A stretch of 64,000 nt of DNA, taken from Arthrinium phaeospermum (Eukaryota; Ascomycota; Sordariomycetes; Amphisphaeriales; Apiosporaceae). Positions 31,591 to 43,570 of this stretch are shown here, one piece after another. Position numbers and translations under genes: made by a program. The stretch lies in assembly GCA_006503535.1 (NCBI GenBank), contig QYRS01000005.1, positions 3,286,001 to 3,350,000 on the forward strand, given 5' to 3'. Under the pieces are notes generated by a model, which saw nothing but the letters and a program-made list of their open reading frames with translations, searched no databases and was not told where the DNA came from. Within the stretch, counting starts at the first letter, position 1. Every line of letters begins with the position of its first letter.

Positions 31591-34500
31591 CGGGAGGAAG
31601 GATCTGTAGCCCCCTAGTCGAAGGGAGAACCTTTTGGTATCGACACACGGCCACAGCCCTGGATCTTCTTCAGAAACAACCTGGTAGAGCTAGAGCGGAA
31701 ACGCATCAACGACAAATAAGACGGTCAATCATGTGTGTCGCATATTCCATCTCGCGCTGTGGCATGTAAAATTGTCAATAACCCGAGCAAAAGGGATCCA
31801 ACCCCGGTAGCTTCTGAAGCGCGAAGTAAACAACAGCCTAGGCATCAGGATGGCTTATCTTTTCCTTTCCCGATCTGCCGACTTGATACCATTTCACTAC
31901 TGTGTTCTTAGCGCAGTATATCCTGTGCGGTTTACCATGAGAATTTCCAGACTTCTGAAGATGATGTTCGTATTGGTCGTGCATGTTGGTGGTTCTGTGT
32001 TCGGGCAAGTGCTCGTGTGGCTATGGGCGAGTGATTTGCCGTACTGAGTTGGTAGGGGAAGTGCCAATGGTTTTAGTGGAGTGGATGGAGCCCGGATCGC
32101 AGATTTAGTGGAATCCGGGGTCTGGGGGAGGACCAGGGGTCCAGCCAGTCAGATTGCGCGCATTCGCCCTCTTGCAGATTGGATGAGATGAGATGGCTCG
32201 TTTTGTCACCTGATGCGTGAGGGGAAGCTGCGGCAGGGGATTGCACACCAAACACGTTCAGATGCAACCTGCAACCTGCTGTGTACGGATGAAGGAGAGG
32301 GCATTGGCAGGGAGAGAGAGAACAAGGCAGGACAGGAAGGAGGGGAGGAGTAACAGGCGCCCTGCGTGCATGACTGTATGTAACATGGCCACGGTTCGGT
32401 CTTGTGTATTCCATAACGGTTCCCTTTAATAATCTCCAATGTCCAACCTCCAACTCTTGACTCTGTTTCCCCTCTTCTCTTTCCTTCGCCCAGTATCATG
32501 TTCGTCTGCGTGCCTTCTGTGTCGCAATTGCGCAAAAAAGCCTTCGTATGGCTCCTGCCCGCAGCCATTGGAGGCTTGGTATTAGCGATTCGAACCACCG
32601 ACAACTTCGAACCTTAAGGGAAAGACGGCCACCAGTAGCCAGGCAGCCTCGACCTGCCGACCTAAACTTTGAGGACCTTTTCGGCCTGACGTCCCCCCAA
32701 GAGCAACGTGTCTGCTCGCCCGCGCTTTCAATTGAAGTGCATGATGCACTTCAGTCATCCATACATTCCTTCCTTCCTTCGTCCCTCCAAACCATGCCCA
32801 GAGCCACTTCATCATTGTTCGGAACGACAGCCTTGGACATTTGGCCCCCAAACTGAGAGGACCGACTGCACATACGCTCCCTGGCAACTGGGATCATCGA
32901 CTCCTCCGGCCTTCCAGGGCACGTGGTGCACATTCGATGCGAGGGATGAACACAATGCAGGCCTAGCCAGAAGCATGGTCAATTCCTACCGATATGCCCA
33001 TTATTGGCAATGACGGCTCGAACTTCTCCTTTCCCATATTAATAATTGCGCAGTTCAGTTCTCATATCTCTTTGCGGGAGACGGCGGTACACCTGACGAT
33101 CATCTCCCCCGGTCTGGATGACTTCATCCTTGACCAAGCATTTGATGCGCGTGTATGTGCACTATCCAAGAGGAATCTCCTGCCTCCAGGCGTTTCACTT
33201 GAAATTGAATGATACCCTATCGCTCACTTGAGAGATGAGGTCCGCGTCGTGCTACGGACGTTCGTGCCAAGGTCCACGAGCGATCAAGCCCTACGAGGCA
33301 GCAGGCAGCACTAGCTGGTGGAAAATCGAGTGAAAAGCCGGCCCAAGTTAGGGATGCAGGCCATCGTCAACGGACCATCTCGTATGCGATGTTGTCGATT
33401 GATGCTGTTCTCCGTTGCGCATTGCTGGGCTTCATCATCCTGTCGAGACCATTGAGAGTTCGTGGGTTCGAGTGGGCCCAGGCGAGCTATCGAGACGACG
33501 ACAGTGTTGTTGCTTGTTGGTTTTTTGCATTTCGCTTATCCCAATCCTTGTCACTCCGTCAAAAAGAATGTGTGTCCCAGTCGAAGTGCCGGAGCTGCGT
33601 CCCTGGAAGTGTCAAAGTTGACATGGGTGAAGAAGAATGAAATTCGAGAAGAGAGCCGATTTCTAGCCGCACTTGGGACACAGCCAGAGGCCAACACAGG
33701 AGGAATCGAGCAAGGTTCCAAGGAGGGACACCCGCGAGCTTAATAGTTCGATTGCCTACCCGTGTGTGGATCACTGGAGAGTCATCGTGACCTGATCAAA
33801 GCAGCACCCAACCCACCCAGAATTCTCCTACTGGAAAAACGAAAGCGGGCCTACGCTACGCCTCACATTGTCACATACGATTGGACTATCCGCGCTACTC
33901 CATCAGTTTTCCCATTTATGTCGGTCTCAGCACAACGAGCAGCAGTCAAGGTCGGTGGAAGGGCAGAAAGAAGAAAAGGGCTCTGCCAACATGAGATCGT
34001 CAGTCGACCTACCGAGTGCCACACGTTGCCATCCCCTATACATGATTGGGTTGATGAACGCAGCCGACGGCAGAGCGGAGTTAAGTGGGGCCTCAATCGA
34101 CGATAACGATAATAGGGACGATAGCGACCTTTTTGCACCATTGACTTTCTTGGCCATTTTGCGGAGAGGGAGAAGGAAAGAAAGAGATGTAGGGAAGCTC
34201 TGAGCACCAGGCGAGCCAAGATGGCAGCGATAAGGGACAAAGCCGGGGAAAGTGGACATTGCCGGGCATCCACACAAGCGTGTGTGTCTTGAAGGTGCCC
34301 AGTGCAAGAACCCAGTGCGTCCTGGCTAGCTTGCTAGGTGTCTCACATTCTGGTGGGTGTGCTGTGTGCTGTGTGTGTGCCTTGGTTTTCTGTTCGTTAT
34401 CCAGGTGCCAGAAGGCCGAGGATAACGAGACACTTGGGTGGGTCTCGCCGGGGAGAAAAAATCTAAAAAAGCCCTCACCAATTCGACCCCCCGTCTGTCC

Positions 34501-35199
34501 GCCAGTGCGAGACAAGGCGAAGAAGCCATCGCCAAAAGGCCGTTGAGCTGTCAATTGAGTTGCCAATTGGTTGACAATGGATTGAAGAAATGATAGATGC
34601 CAGTACGGGTGTCCGGGTTGGTCTTCCACACCAATTGAAGGCAATTGATGATGATCTCGAGCTCAATTGCAGTCAATTGGGCTCATGGTGGCAGTGTCAC
34701 TGGTGGGACACCATATCGAATGTCAGCACGTCAATTCGAAAATGAAGTCATCACCAGATTGCATGCATAGCAGTCATATCGCGTCGCGTCAGGTCAGAAC
34801 AAATAAAAAAGATGAAGATTTTTGAGCCGTATCCAAGCCGAGGGAGTGGGTTCAGGGAAAGATGATGGTTGTATTTTACAGGTCCCGCAGTTGACTTTTT
34901 GACAGAAATATCCCCCATCTCCGGCCACACTTGTCTACAAATGATCTCAATGCTATGCAAGTCTACCCGCGTCAAATGCCCTTTGTCTATTCCCCAGGAC
35001 ATATCTACCACTATTAGTCTATGCTGGTTGGTGTTCCCTTCAATCGACACACGGCAAGCTCGCAAGCATGCAAACATGGGAAGGCGGCAGAAGTATGTCG
35101 TCTACATGATGCAGGTGCAGCATTGCCTTAAGATCGCTCTTCACACGACGTGTATCAGACTCGTTGTGTGGGTCCAGCCTCCAAGAATGGAGAATGCGT
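31591..35199. other. Long gene-poor region
   Basis: About 3.6 kb. Many short overlapping frames on both strands, none with a recognisable domain or convincing splice structure. Contains the CAATTG cluster listed separately. Confidence 0.45.
34552..34679. repeat. Cluster of six CAATTG palindromes
   Basis: CAATTG occurs at 34552, 34564, 34632, 34642, 34664 and 34674, six copies in 128 bases. Two more copies lie in the first intron of atp9 (35681, 35692). Two copies include CCAATTGG or CCAATTGA, overlapping CCAAT-box cores. Confidence 0.7.
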
Positions 35200-35936
35200 T
35201 TAGGTCTGTTGGGATTCGGGTTAGCATGTTTGGGTTTGGTAGGACGCGATCGAGCTTGGATATCTCGGTCGGGAGGAGGGGGCCCCTCATCATCGTGATG
35301 AGGAGGCGGTGAGCACGTACGAACTTGGCCATGAGGGCAACCATGAGATCGAAAAGACCAATGGCCTCGACGAAGGCGAAACCCAGAATGGCGTAGGAGA
35401 AGAGCTGGCCACGGAGAGCAGGGTTGCGGGCGACGGAGTTGAGGAGGGCGGCGAAGACGAGACCGATACCGATACCAGCACCGGTCAGACCGATGGCGGC
35501 GGAACCCATACCCAAGTTCTTGGAGACCTCGACCATGGCCTGGGCGATCTCAGAAGAGTAGGCGCGGCGGGTCTGGAAAGCCTGGCGGGTGGTGGCGTTG
35601 ACAATCTTGGAGGCCTGCTGGCGCTTGACGGTCTGGAAGGCGTTGCCTGTACGAGGGGAAAAAACGAGTCATTGGTTAGCCAATTGGTCGTCAATTGATG
35701 AATTGATGGCCATTGAGGCCGATGCCGATGGCAGCAGAGCTTTTTTCGCGATGCTGAAGGAGCTTTCGAAGCATCGACGAGCCATTGAGCTTCGCGGGCA
35801 TGAGTAAAAATTTTCACGTACTGGTCATGGTGCGCTTGGCGGCAGCAGCAGGGGCCTGAGCTCGCATGGCAGGTCGGGCGACCTTGGAGCCCATGGAGGC
35901 GGCGAGGCGGGTAGCAGCAACACGAACGGAGGCCAT
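35200..35936 (-). CDS. atp9: ATP synthase subunit 9 (subunit c), mitochondrial, nuclear-encoded
   Basis: Proteolipid that forms the rotor ring of the mitochondrial F1Fo ATP synthase. Exon 1 (35822-35936) encodes a basic presequence starting [17 protein letters not shown]. Exon 2 (35321-35646) gives the rest of the presequence, the cleavage region [11 protein letters not shown] and the two-helix mature protein ([20 protein letters not shown], a polar loop RNPALRGQ, then [20 protein letters not shown] with the essential acidic Glu). The last exon contributes only ACC plus TAA (35200-35205) after intron 35206-35320, giving the C-terminus AKFT. The first intron is 35647-35821. Layout and sequence match the nuclear atp9 genes of Neurospora-type fungi. 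A C/T-rich leader lies upstream, in keeping with strong expression. Confidence 0.95.
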
Positions 35937-38900
35937 TGTGATGGATTTGAGTTGAGAGGAGATGGTGGTGGTGATGCGGGAAAGATGGATAGCGTTGAGA
36001 TTGAGGAAGGGAAGATTGGATCTGGAGCAAAGAGCTTCTTGACTGGTGTGGGAAGAAAGGAAAGGAAGGGGAGCTCCAGAAGGAACCAAAAGAACAGGTG
36101 GACGGAGGAACAGCTGAGCCGAAGGGGGGACCCAGTTCAGTTTGGTTGCGAGCGAGAAGTGTGAGAGAGCAGTTAGTGAGAGACGGGTGTGTGTACAGCA
36201 CAATGGGCGCCGGGTCGGTAGGTAGCGGGTAGTGGGAAAATCGGGAATCGCACTGGGCTGGGTGGCATTGAATGGTAGGGGGACGGGCTGCTGGGCCTGG
36301 CGAGTCTGCACTGCAAGAGCAGAGGCTAAAAAGCGACCAAAAGAGACATTATCATTCTCGGCCTCCACTATCAACATGCTGAGCGGGTGGGCCGGGCCAC
36401 GATCCAAGCTTCAGCAAATTTTCTGCTGAAGCTACCCGAACCAGACAAGGCTGACAGAAATTTCGCTTGTTTTGTTGTACAAACACCCAGCAAAGGCCTC
36501 TCGGGTCAACCCGGGATCGGATTACAGCAACCACCCAGAAGAATACCAAGGCCTTGCCTATGCTTATTTCTGGTGTTGGCGTCGATTGATAATTTTAGGG
36601 AATCTCTGTTTCGACCCCGGAAACCCCGAGTACACAGCACTGTCACGGTCTCTTTACATGATGACCTCATCCTTTACCGACCCATCATGAGCAAGAAAAA
36701 GGCTTTAGATATGATGGGAACTGGAGTTGAATGCCAGAGGTCTCTATATACAGCTTCTACATGGCCATTTCGACCTTCAGCCCTCCGATCTCATTCAAGA
36801 ATTGGACTCGCTAGAGTGAGCGATTTCCTGGGTTTCCTGAATGATGCAAGAGACTGTGAGGCCCGAGGGAGGTGAGACAGGGGGACGCAAGTGACCCCCA
36901 CCGGCCGTACCCACTTAGGTCGATGAGCGTCAACATTTCGCACACGTGGTGGAGATTTGCCAGCAAAATCGGTGGTGAGCCGAAAGGTATAAGAAGGGCA
37001 GATGGCCTACCATTTTTACCGGTGGTTTTCTCTGTCGGTGAAGCGTTGAATATGATATGCTGGGCTCTTCACTTGAAAAGCCCGGGCCGTGCGACCGAGT
37101 TCGAGATGCCGCTTACCTCAGCCTACCTACTCGAGCTGTCTTGAACAAGACCCGAGATGCCCCAACTCTCTCACATCGAATCTTCCTTACGTCGAGCGAG
37201 CGTTCCACCCCGTTTCGAAACTTTGCGGACAGACCATGACCGCGAGAGTGCGAAAACTGTGACATATCCGCCATGAAGGACAAAGAGATCGGAAGAGAGC
37301 GCAATCCATGCATGGATGGCGGCGACGTCAGGGCGAGAGGGATGGATGAGATGGTGGCTGTCACCGACTCAATTTCCCAGAGATAAGCAGGCCCAGCAAT
37401 TGGGCACGACGTTGCCGGCATGGCATGGGGGGCGCGCACCCGACACTGAAGAGTTTTCGGCCAGTCAGAGGCCGTGAATGAATCATGACGGCACTGCTAC
37501 GCAGGGCTGGGGGTATCCCAACCTATGCCGGCACGCGCCAAGGGGGAACCTACATTCATTTTGCAGCCCTGATCAGGGAGCCTCAAGTCAGCCGCTTTTG
37601 GAGAGGGAAAGCTTGTGTGAAGTTCGCACACAATTGCCGTTGTGACGGGATTTGCGCCGCAGGTTTCCGCGCAATATGCGATTACAACTGAAGATGGCGT
37701 GTCCAACGATGTGTGTATGCTGGCATCACTGCTCGTAGCTTTTTTGAACGTAAACTTCAGCTTGGCATCTACGCCAACGGCAAAGACGAGACATGCTAAT
37801 TTCGAAGTGCATTACTTTTCTGGTTGGGGATTGCTGGTGGCTGCCCGCTACAAGGAAATCTTTCAAGGTTGCAGGTAGCTATTTTCGAATCTGACGTGGT
37901 ACGTGCGCTCGTGGTTTCCTGCCAGTAGCGGTTGAAATCGGGTCGGCGGTTGCGAGCTTGCTAAGTACCCGAGAAGGTTTCCCACGGTTTTGGTACCTGG
38001 GATCCAAGAGAAAGAATCGGGCTATCTGCCTGTGGGCTTCTCAACAGAGAATAGGTATGAGAGAGAAAAACAATTACCAGAGGCTTTCCAGAATCAACTC
38101 GAAAATAATTCACAATTTTCATTGCTCAATCTTCTCAAAACCATCAATGTTGTATTGTTGTGTGTCTTTCATGTCCCTGTTTTGCTGCATGGCTTAGGCC
38201 TGAGTTTCTTCCGCCGTAGTTGCAGAGTCGGAGCTACCCCTGCAAAACGGGTCGCCTCCTGGACCGACAGGGGAGCTGTCTTCGAGCTCAGGAAACAATC
38301 CATCCAGCATCACGCAGAAACAAATAACGATCAACAGAAGCCACAGCCAGTCAATAAGCAGTCCACGAACGACTTACTGGTTCAATGTTCAGTGGCGTCT
38401 CTACGTCTGAACTGGCTGGTTCAATTGATTTGTTGCCCTCTTCAATTGCCTCAAGTTTACAAGCCAAGGCAGTAGAGAGAACATTGCCCTCCAACCTGAC
38501 ATCATAGCTGGAGGGGAGCTCCTGTCGCAGACTCGAACACCTAGCAGCAACGATTTGCTCCTTCGAGTACGTTTCGGCATCCCGAATGCCTTGAGTATCG
38601 ACTCGCCAAGGTCGCAGCGTTTCCGATGCATTTCGAGTCGACCTTGCCACGGCTGTCCACCTGAACCCGACCTGACCCGACCCGATTCGACGTGACCTAC
38701 CTATGACTTCCACGATGCCAATTCAGTATGGCACTTCCAGACAAAACACAACTCGCGACGACCGATATCGGGCCTCCGCCCTAGATAATTGATGTCTCAG
38801 CACGTGTGCCGACGTATGTAGTCGCGCCGCTGAACTCGGGACGATGCGGCTCAAGCTATCTGATGTCGGGCCAGATCTCCGCAGCCTGCAGCCGCGACAA

Positions 38901-39487
38901 CATCCGTCCGATAAGGTAAGAGAATTCTGCGCCATTTGCATACGTGCCGAGCCGCATTGGAACCTACCTTGGGTAGGGAGGTCGGCGCGTTTGAGTCAGC
39001 ATGCCAGCGGCCAGGCCGATAGTTCGGATCAATGACTAGAACCATACTGGCCCTTGTTCTGTGGACTTGATAAGTATCAAAGAAGGCTGTGAAGAGATTG
39101 CGTAGCCTTTGTCTCCGCTTTATTGCCATCATCATCGCTCTAGGCAAGTGATGAGCAGTGCTAGGATTAGCACAAAGATCTGACACGTACAGCAGGCAGC
39201 CTGCCTTCGTAAGCAGGTCGTCAGTCGACTGTGAAGATGAAACAATCATCGGCCAACACCCATCAACCAGAAGTTTAAGTACTGCTGGGACAACGACTGT
39301 GATTACGAGGTTGAGTTGGGAAGTGTGCAAGTCACGATAGGCGGTTCAAAGAATTGCCTCCAAATTCAATATTAAATGTTGCATTTTCTACAAACAAACT
39401 TACCTAAACAAAAACAAAACAAAAACTACGCAGCCATGAGCGACTTACCTAGCCCGCCGTAGCGAGCCCCTTACCTCGACTTTCTCT
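35937..39487. other. Long gene-poor region
   Basis: About 3.5 kb between atp9 and the SET-domain gene. 35937-36400 is the promoter and leader side of atp9. I see no supported gene in the rest; frames at 38351-38713 and 38851-39330 (minus) lack ATG starts or domain features. Confidence 0.45.
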
Positions 39488-40327
39488 CTACGGAGCGGGT
39501 TCCGGGTCGTGTAGGACGACGCGCCCCTTGCAGTTGCAGAGGCACCGCTCGTTGTACCTGGTGAAGTACGCCTCGCCGTAGTGCACCGTCAGCTCGTCGC
39601 CGGCGCGGATGGCGCGCAGGGCGCGGAAGGTGACGACGCGGCGCCCCCCGACGACGACGGGCACGGCCTTGAGGTTGGGCCGGCAGTGGTGGTTGATGAA
39701 GCGCGTGGCGTTGCCCCACTTGCCGCCGTCGATGAGCCAGTTCCTGAAGGGGCCCTCAAAGATGTACCGGCCGCTCGCCTCGCCCTCGTACTCGTCGCCT
39801 CCGGGGGCGTCGCAGGGGACCAGCTCGCCGAGGTACTCGCCCACCAGCTGGCCGCGCGTGATGGACGGCATCCGCGCGCCGCCGGGCGTGCGCTCCTTGA
39901 GGTACACGCCGTGGCCCGGGAAGCCGCTGTTCCACGGCAGGGGGCGAATCTCGCAGTCCTGGTCCAGGCGGCCCATGGGACCAGAGTTGCTGCGCCAGTA
40001 GTCGTAGCAGGCCTGTCCGCACTGATTGGTGGCGTTCCTCAGGGCGCCACATACGTAGCAGGGCGACGTCTCGGTCTGCCAGCTCAGAATGGAGTTGATG
40101 GTGTCGCTGGTGTTGGGGCCCGGCTGGTTCATCTCCCATTGCAGCTGGAGGAACCATCGCCCCGTGTACGGCTGGCGGGGCGGCTCTTCCCGGAGCGCTC
40201 TTTTCCAGACTGGCTTGCTGACGCGGTACTCGAAGGTCTTCCAGATGTTGTTGATGATGTTGCCGCTGTGGTCCCGGAGCTTCTCGCGCCGGCCGCCGTT
40301 GCGTGGAATCTCGGCAGGTGGTGCCAT
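39488..40327 (-). CDS. SET-domain protein
   Basis: Single-exon gene of 279 residues starting MAPPAEIPRNGG at 40327. An N-terminal helical part is followed by a Cys-bearing segment (CYVCGALRNATNQCGQAC), then the SET domain: PGHGVYLKER with the opening strand, GEYLGELVP, the pseudoknot motif RFINHHCRPNL and HYGEAYF, ending with a post-SET-like CLCNC. SET proteins use S-adenosylmethionine to methylate lysines on histones or other proteins. No chromodomain or other histone-reading module is present, so the target is open. Many such stand-alone SET genes occur in filamentous fungi. Confidence 0.82.
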   Translation of the reverse strand: MAPPAEIPRNGGRREKLRDHSGNIINNIWKTFEYRVSKPVWKRALREEPPRQPYTGRWFLQLQWEMNQPGPNTSDTINSILSWQTETSPCYVCGALRNATNQCGQACYDYWRSNSGPMGRLDQDCEIRPLPWNSGFPGHGVYLKERTPGGARMPSITRGQLVGEYLGELVPCDAPGGDEYEGEASGRYIFEGPFRNWLIDGGKWGNATRFINHHCRPNLKAVPVVVGGRRVVTFRALRAIRAGDELTVHYGEAYFTRYNERCLCNCKGRVVLHDPEPAP

Positions 40328-42289
40328 GGTGGAAGCGAATGATATTGTTGCAAGGTAGAAAGAATTGGGAGTTGCAAAGGTACTGCGGCGTTGCGTAGGT
40401 GATGATTCCAATGGAGCTGGTATCTTGGGTCGCTCTTATATCACATTTATATACCGTGACCCGGTCAAACCACTGTTATATTCCGGTCTATCAATAAAGG
40501 AAAAGACTCCTGTCTGTTATCCTTTGTCAAGGATCAATGCCTTTGTTGGTAACCAGAGGGCGATGATGGAGACAAGGGGGCTGCCTGAACATTGCTCCTA
40601 TAACAAAACGGTAGCAAGCCCAAGGGATAGTTACAATTGCATTATGAGCTGTGTATCTGCTGGGATGCATTGGGAGTGTTATTCCGGCACAGGAGAAGTA
40701 GACATATCTTGTTCATGTCGATCAGGAACAAAACAGATAACCCGAGGCTCCCCTTACATAAATTCGGGCCAAAGGCACCTCGCCAAGCGAAAAGAGCAAG
40801 ATGGTTCACCCAATCAGTGACTGCCTTAGTGGCTAATCATCCCCTGAGGGGAGATCTTTAGAAAAACAGCGTCTCCTTATCTCCCTATTATAGCCATCCC
40901 CAGCATCCCATCATTAAAACATATGTTGGTTTATAGGAGGGAAAAGTCGCAGTGTGGGCAAATCACGACAGCGCAGAGTCCTGTATTGTAAGATTTGACA
41001 AAGACTCGGTAATTTGTGAACTTGATTTGACTACTGGTACTGCTCTTGGCCCTTTGAACAGCAGAACAGAACATTTTGGTTTAATCCATTAGGCTGTCCA
41101 GCAGGCTACAAAACAAAGCATCTCGGATTATATATGGGTCTTGTAATTGCGGTGCCAGGAATACAATGAACTGGCTAAACAACCTCACCCAGAAGCAGTT
41201 CGCCGTTCTCAATAGTTTTCACCAAATCATCGGTGCTATACTCCACGAGATCTTAAGACCACCACTGCCTTGCCGCAAACCCCTTTCCCACAGGGAGACA
41301 TTTCATCTCATACACCTCAGACTAAATAACACTTAGGTATAGAAACATTTAGCACCTGAGTAATCAAATTTCAACCGATGAACGACTACCATACCAGTGT
41401 ATTTAGTGAATCAAGACTTACTAACCCGCGGCCAACTCCTTTTCGCCAAACCCTTCTTCCATAGTGAGATATATCATTTAGTAAACCCCATTGTCAAAAT
41501 AATACATAGTTACCAGCTGACTTGAGTGCTTACAATATTACCGACAGCTAGTTACCAACCATCATGTTTGTTGAGCCAAGACTTGTTGACATATCGCCGA
41601 CCCCTTTTCACCAAATCCTCTCACCCACCCCGTCTTCTGTCGCCGCCCCTTTTTCTCTTGCCGAGAGCATCAGGCCAGAACCACACGAACCAAAGTTGAT
41701 CGTAGAAAGCAACTACCAGGGCTTAAATACGCGAGCAAGGTTCTGGATTGACTGGACACCGTAGCAAGTATTCTTATCATTCACGCAGAAACATTTGATG
41801 CGGGCAGGTAATTGTGGCAAAGATTGTTTGTCCTGTCAGATAACAGGCTTCTGTTGATCAAACGGAGCAGGTTGAAGGAAGGAGGAACCATTTACTGGCA
41901 ACAACGCCTCTTCGGTACTTACCTCGGGGACTGCCCAAAACCTGCGGAAGGTACGAGTTGTTGGACTCGGTTCAGGGCAAGTAGTTGCCAACACCTGCAA
42001 GCAATCACTGCTTGGTCGTTTAACATTCCCAAAGTAAACAACGCGAGTGAGTTTCCAGTGATCCGTTTGTTCCCCGATACGTTATCTGCTCACGTACCTT
42101 CCCCGCTAGTTCCGTACCCAAGTTCCAGGCACGTAACCGCAACCTGCATTGCGAATCGCGGATCGCGTGGAAATCATTAATGTTTATCCCAGACGGATAA
42201 CTGCATCTTCCCTGGTACGCCACATCAGTCATCTTCTCTCGGTTGACGTAATTCTTACTCAAGGTATCACAACAACCTGGCAGCCCAAT
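40328..42289. other. AT-richer spacer
   Basis: About 2 kb between the divergent SET and exonuclease genes. Lower GC than the flanks, with a diverged tandem repeat at about 41246-41640. No supported gene. Confidence 0.5.
41246..41640. repeat. Diverged tandem repeat, unit about 165 bases
   Basis: Two full units (about 41246-41408 and 41409-41575) and the beginning of a third (41576-41640) align by eye. Shared blocks include the starts CAAGACTTACTAAC / CAAGACTTGTTGAC, the cores CCTTTTCGCCAAACCC / CCTTTTCACCAAATCC, and the middle CCACAGGGAGACATTTCAT / CCATAGTGAGATATATCAT. Many differences are C/T or G/A transitions. Confidence 0.5.
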
Positions 42290-43570
42290 ATGGAGCCCGA
42301 TATCGTCGCCGCTTACCCGTACCCGCCCATCCACCTCCCGATGGCATCCAGTGCCATCTTCGCCGATTCTCTCCAATATGGCGCCAACTACTACACCTTC
42401 ATCGCTGAGCAAGAACAGGACGCGCCTGACTGGCTTGACTGCCGTCAGCAGTTCATCGAATCCTTGAGACTGCGATGCCAGAGCGACGAACAGCTGATCC
42501 GCAACAAATTCATCTTGCCCACGCAGACTTCCACGGAGAGAGCCCAGACCAAGCTTCCACTTGGCGTTTTCTTTTATGATTATGTCACCTCGCCGTCACC
42601 CGATCCATCCCGCCGCAGTACCCGGGCCGCCATTGTAATCGACTGCGAGATGGTCGGCGTCCGTCCAGAGAAGAACTTGGGAGGATCAAACCAGCTTCCG
42701 CCTCAACAGACCACCGCAACAAACGCCAACCCGCGACCCAAACCGTCGAAGCTGCCGTGGGAACGCAGCGAGCTCGCCCAGCTGTGCGCCGTGGACGCCA
42801 TTACCGGCGAGACCCTCATCAACGAGCTGGTCGTCCCGGCCGGTGTCGTGGTCAACTGGCGCGCCCGCTACAGCGGCGTCAACGCCGCCAAGATACGCGA
42901 GGCCAAGGCCAAGGGCACCATCCTGCCGCACTGGAGAGACGCGCGGGCGCTGCTCCTGGAGTACATGGACAGCGAGACGGTGCTGGTGGGCCACTCGGTC
43001 GAGAACGACCTGCAGATGCTGCGCTTGGCGCACGGCCGCGTCGTCGATACTTCGATGCAGACCGCCGCCGGCGTCTTCGGCGTGGGCCGGGTCCCGTACC
43101 CCCGGATCTGGGGCTTGAAGTATCTCACGCAGCGCCTCACCGGCAAGAGCATCCAGACCGGTGGCGGCCGTATGATGCGACCTGGTAGAGCCGCGGTTGT
43201 CGGCCACGACTGCTTGGAGGACACGCTCGCGACGCGCGAGCTGGCGCTTTGGTGTATTTTGCACCCCGACGGCCTGGAGGTCTGGGGCGGCGAGATGCGC
43301 AAGGAGATCGCCGAGAAGGAGGCCGCCGCTCGGAAGAAGCGGGAGCAGGAGGAGGCCAAGAAGAAGAAGCTGGAGCAAGAGAGCGCTGCCGAGGCCGAAG
43401 CTGAAGCGGCCGCCGCCAGGAAGAAAGAGAGAAGGGAGAGAGCCGTTGCCGTTGGTTCCGCCGTCAAGGCTCGCCAGGGAAAGGCAGCCCGTGTCGAGGA
43501 GGAGGTGACGGAGGTAACGGAGGCATTCAGCAAGCTGTGGCCCCCTATGCAGCCTCGATCGGCCAACTAG
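42290..43570 (+). CDS. 3'-5' RNA exonuclease, REX/DEDDh type
   Basis: Single-exon gene of 426 residues. The RNase D/DnaQ-like exonuclease fold is shown by Exo I (VIDCEMVGV), Exo II (LVGHSVENDLQMLRL) and Exo III (HDCLEDTLATREL, with His and Asp), so the DEDDh catalytic set appears complete. The protein ends in a long charged helix rich in Glu, Lys and Ala (about 43300-43510), which may be a coiled coil or nucleic-acid contact. Yeast relatives (Rex family) trim 3' ends of rRNA, snRNA or tRNA in the nucleus; the exact substrate here is inferred only at family level. The ATG at 42290 is the first in this frame; the open frame extends upstream without ATG. Confidence 0.85.
   Translation: MEPDIVAAYPYPPIHLPMASSAIFADSLQYGANYYTFIAEQEQDAPDWLDCRQQFIESLRLRCQSDEQLIRNKFILPTQTSTERAQTKLPLGVFFYDYVTSPSPDPSRRSTRAAIVIDCEMVGVRPEKNLGGSNQLPPQQTTATNANPRPKPSKLPWERSELAQLCAVDAITGETLINELVVPAGVVVNWRARYSGVNAAKIREAKAKGTILPHWRDARALLLEYMDSETVLVGHSVENDLQMLRLAHGRVVDTSMQTAAGVFGVGRVPYPRIWGLKYLTQRLTGKSIQTGGGRMMRPGRAAVVGHDCLEDTLATRELALWCILHPDGLEVWGGEMRKEIAEKEAAARKKREQEEAKKKKLEQESAAEAEAEAAAARKKERRERAVAVGSAVKARQGKAARVEEEVTEVTEAFSKLWPPMQPRSAN

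Noticed and set aside
38851..39330. Minus-strand frame of 159 codons in the gene desert.
   Set aside because: No convincing start, no family motif, no splice support; composition looks random.
39581..40342. Open frame of 253 codons on the plus strand.
   Set aside because: Antisense to the SET-domain gene, whose motifs are unambiguous.
40365..40820. Plus-strand frame of 151 codons upstream of the SET gene.
   Set aside because: Starts at TTG, has no recognisable features and overlaps the SET gene promoter.
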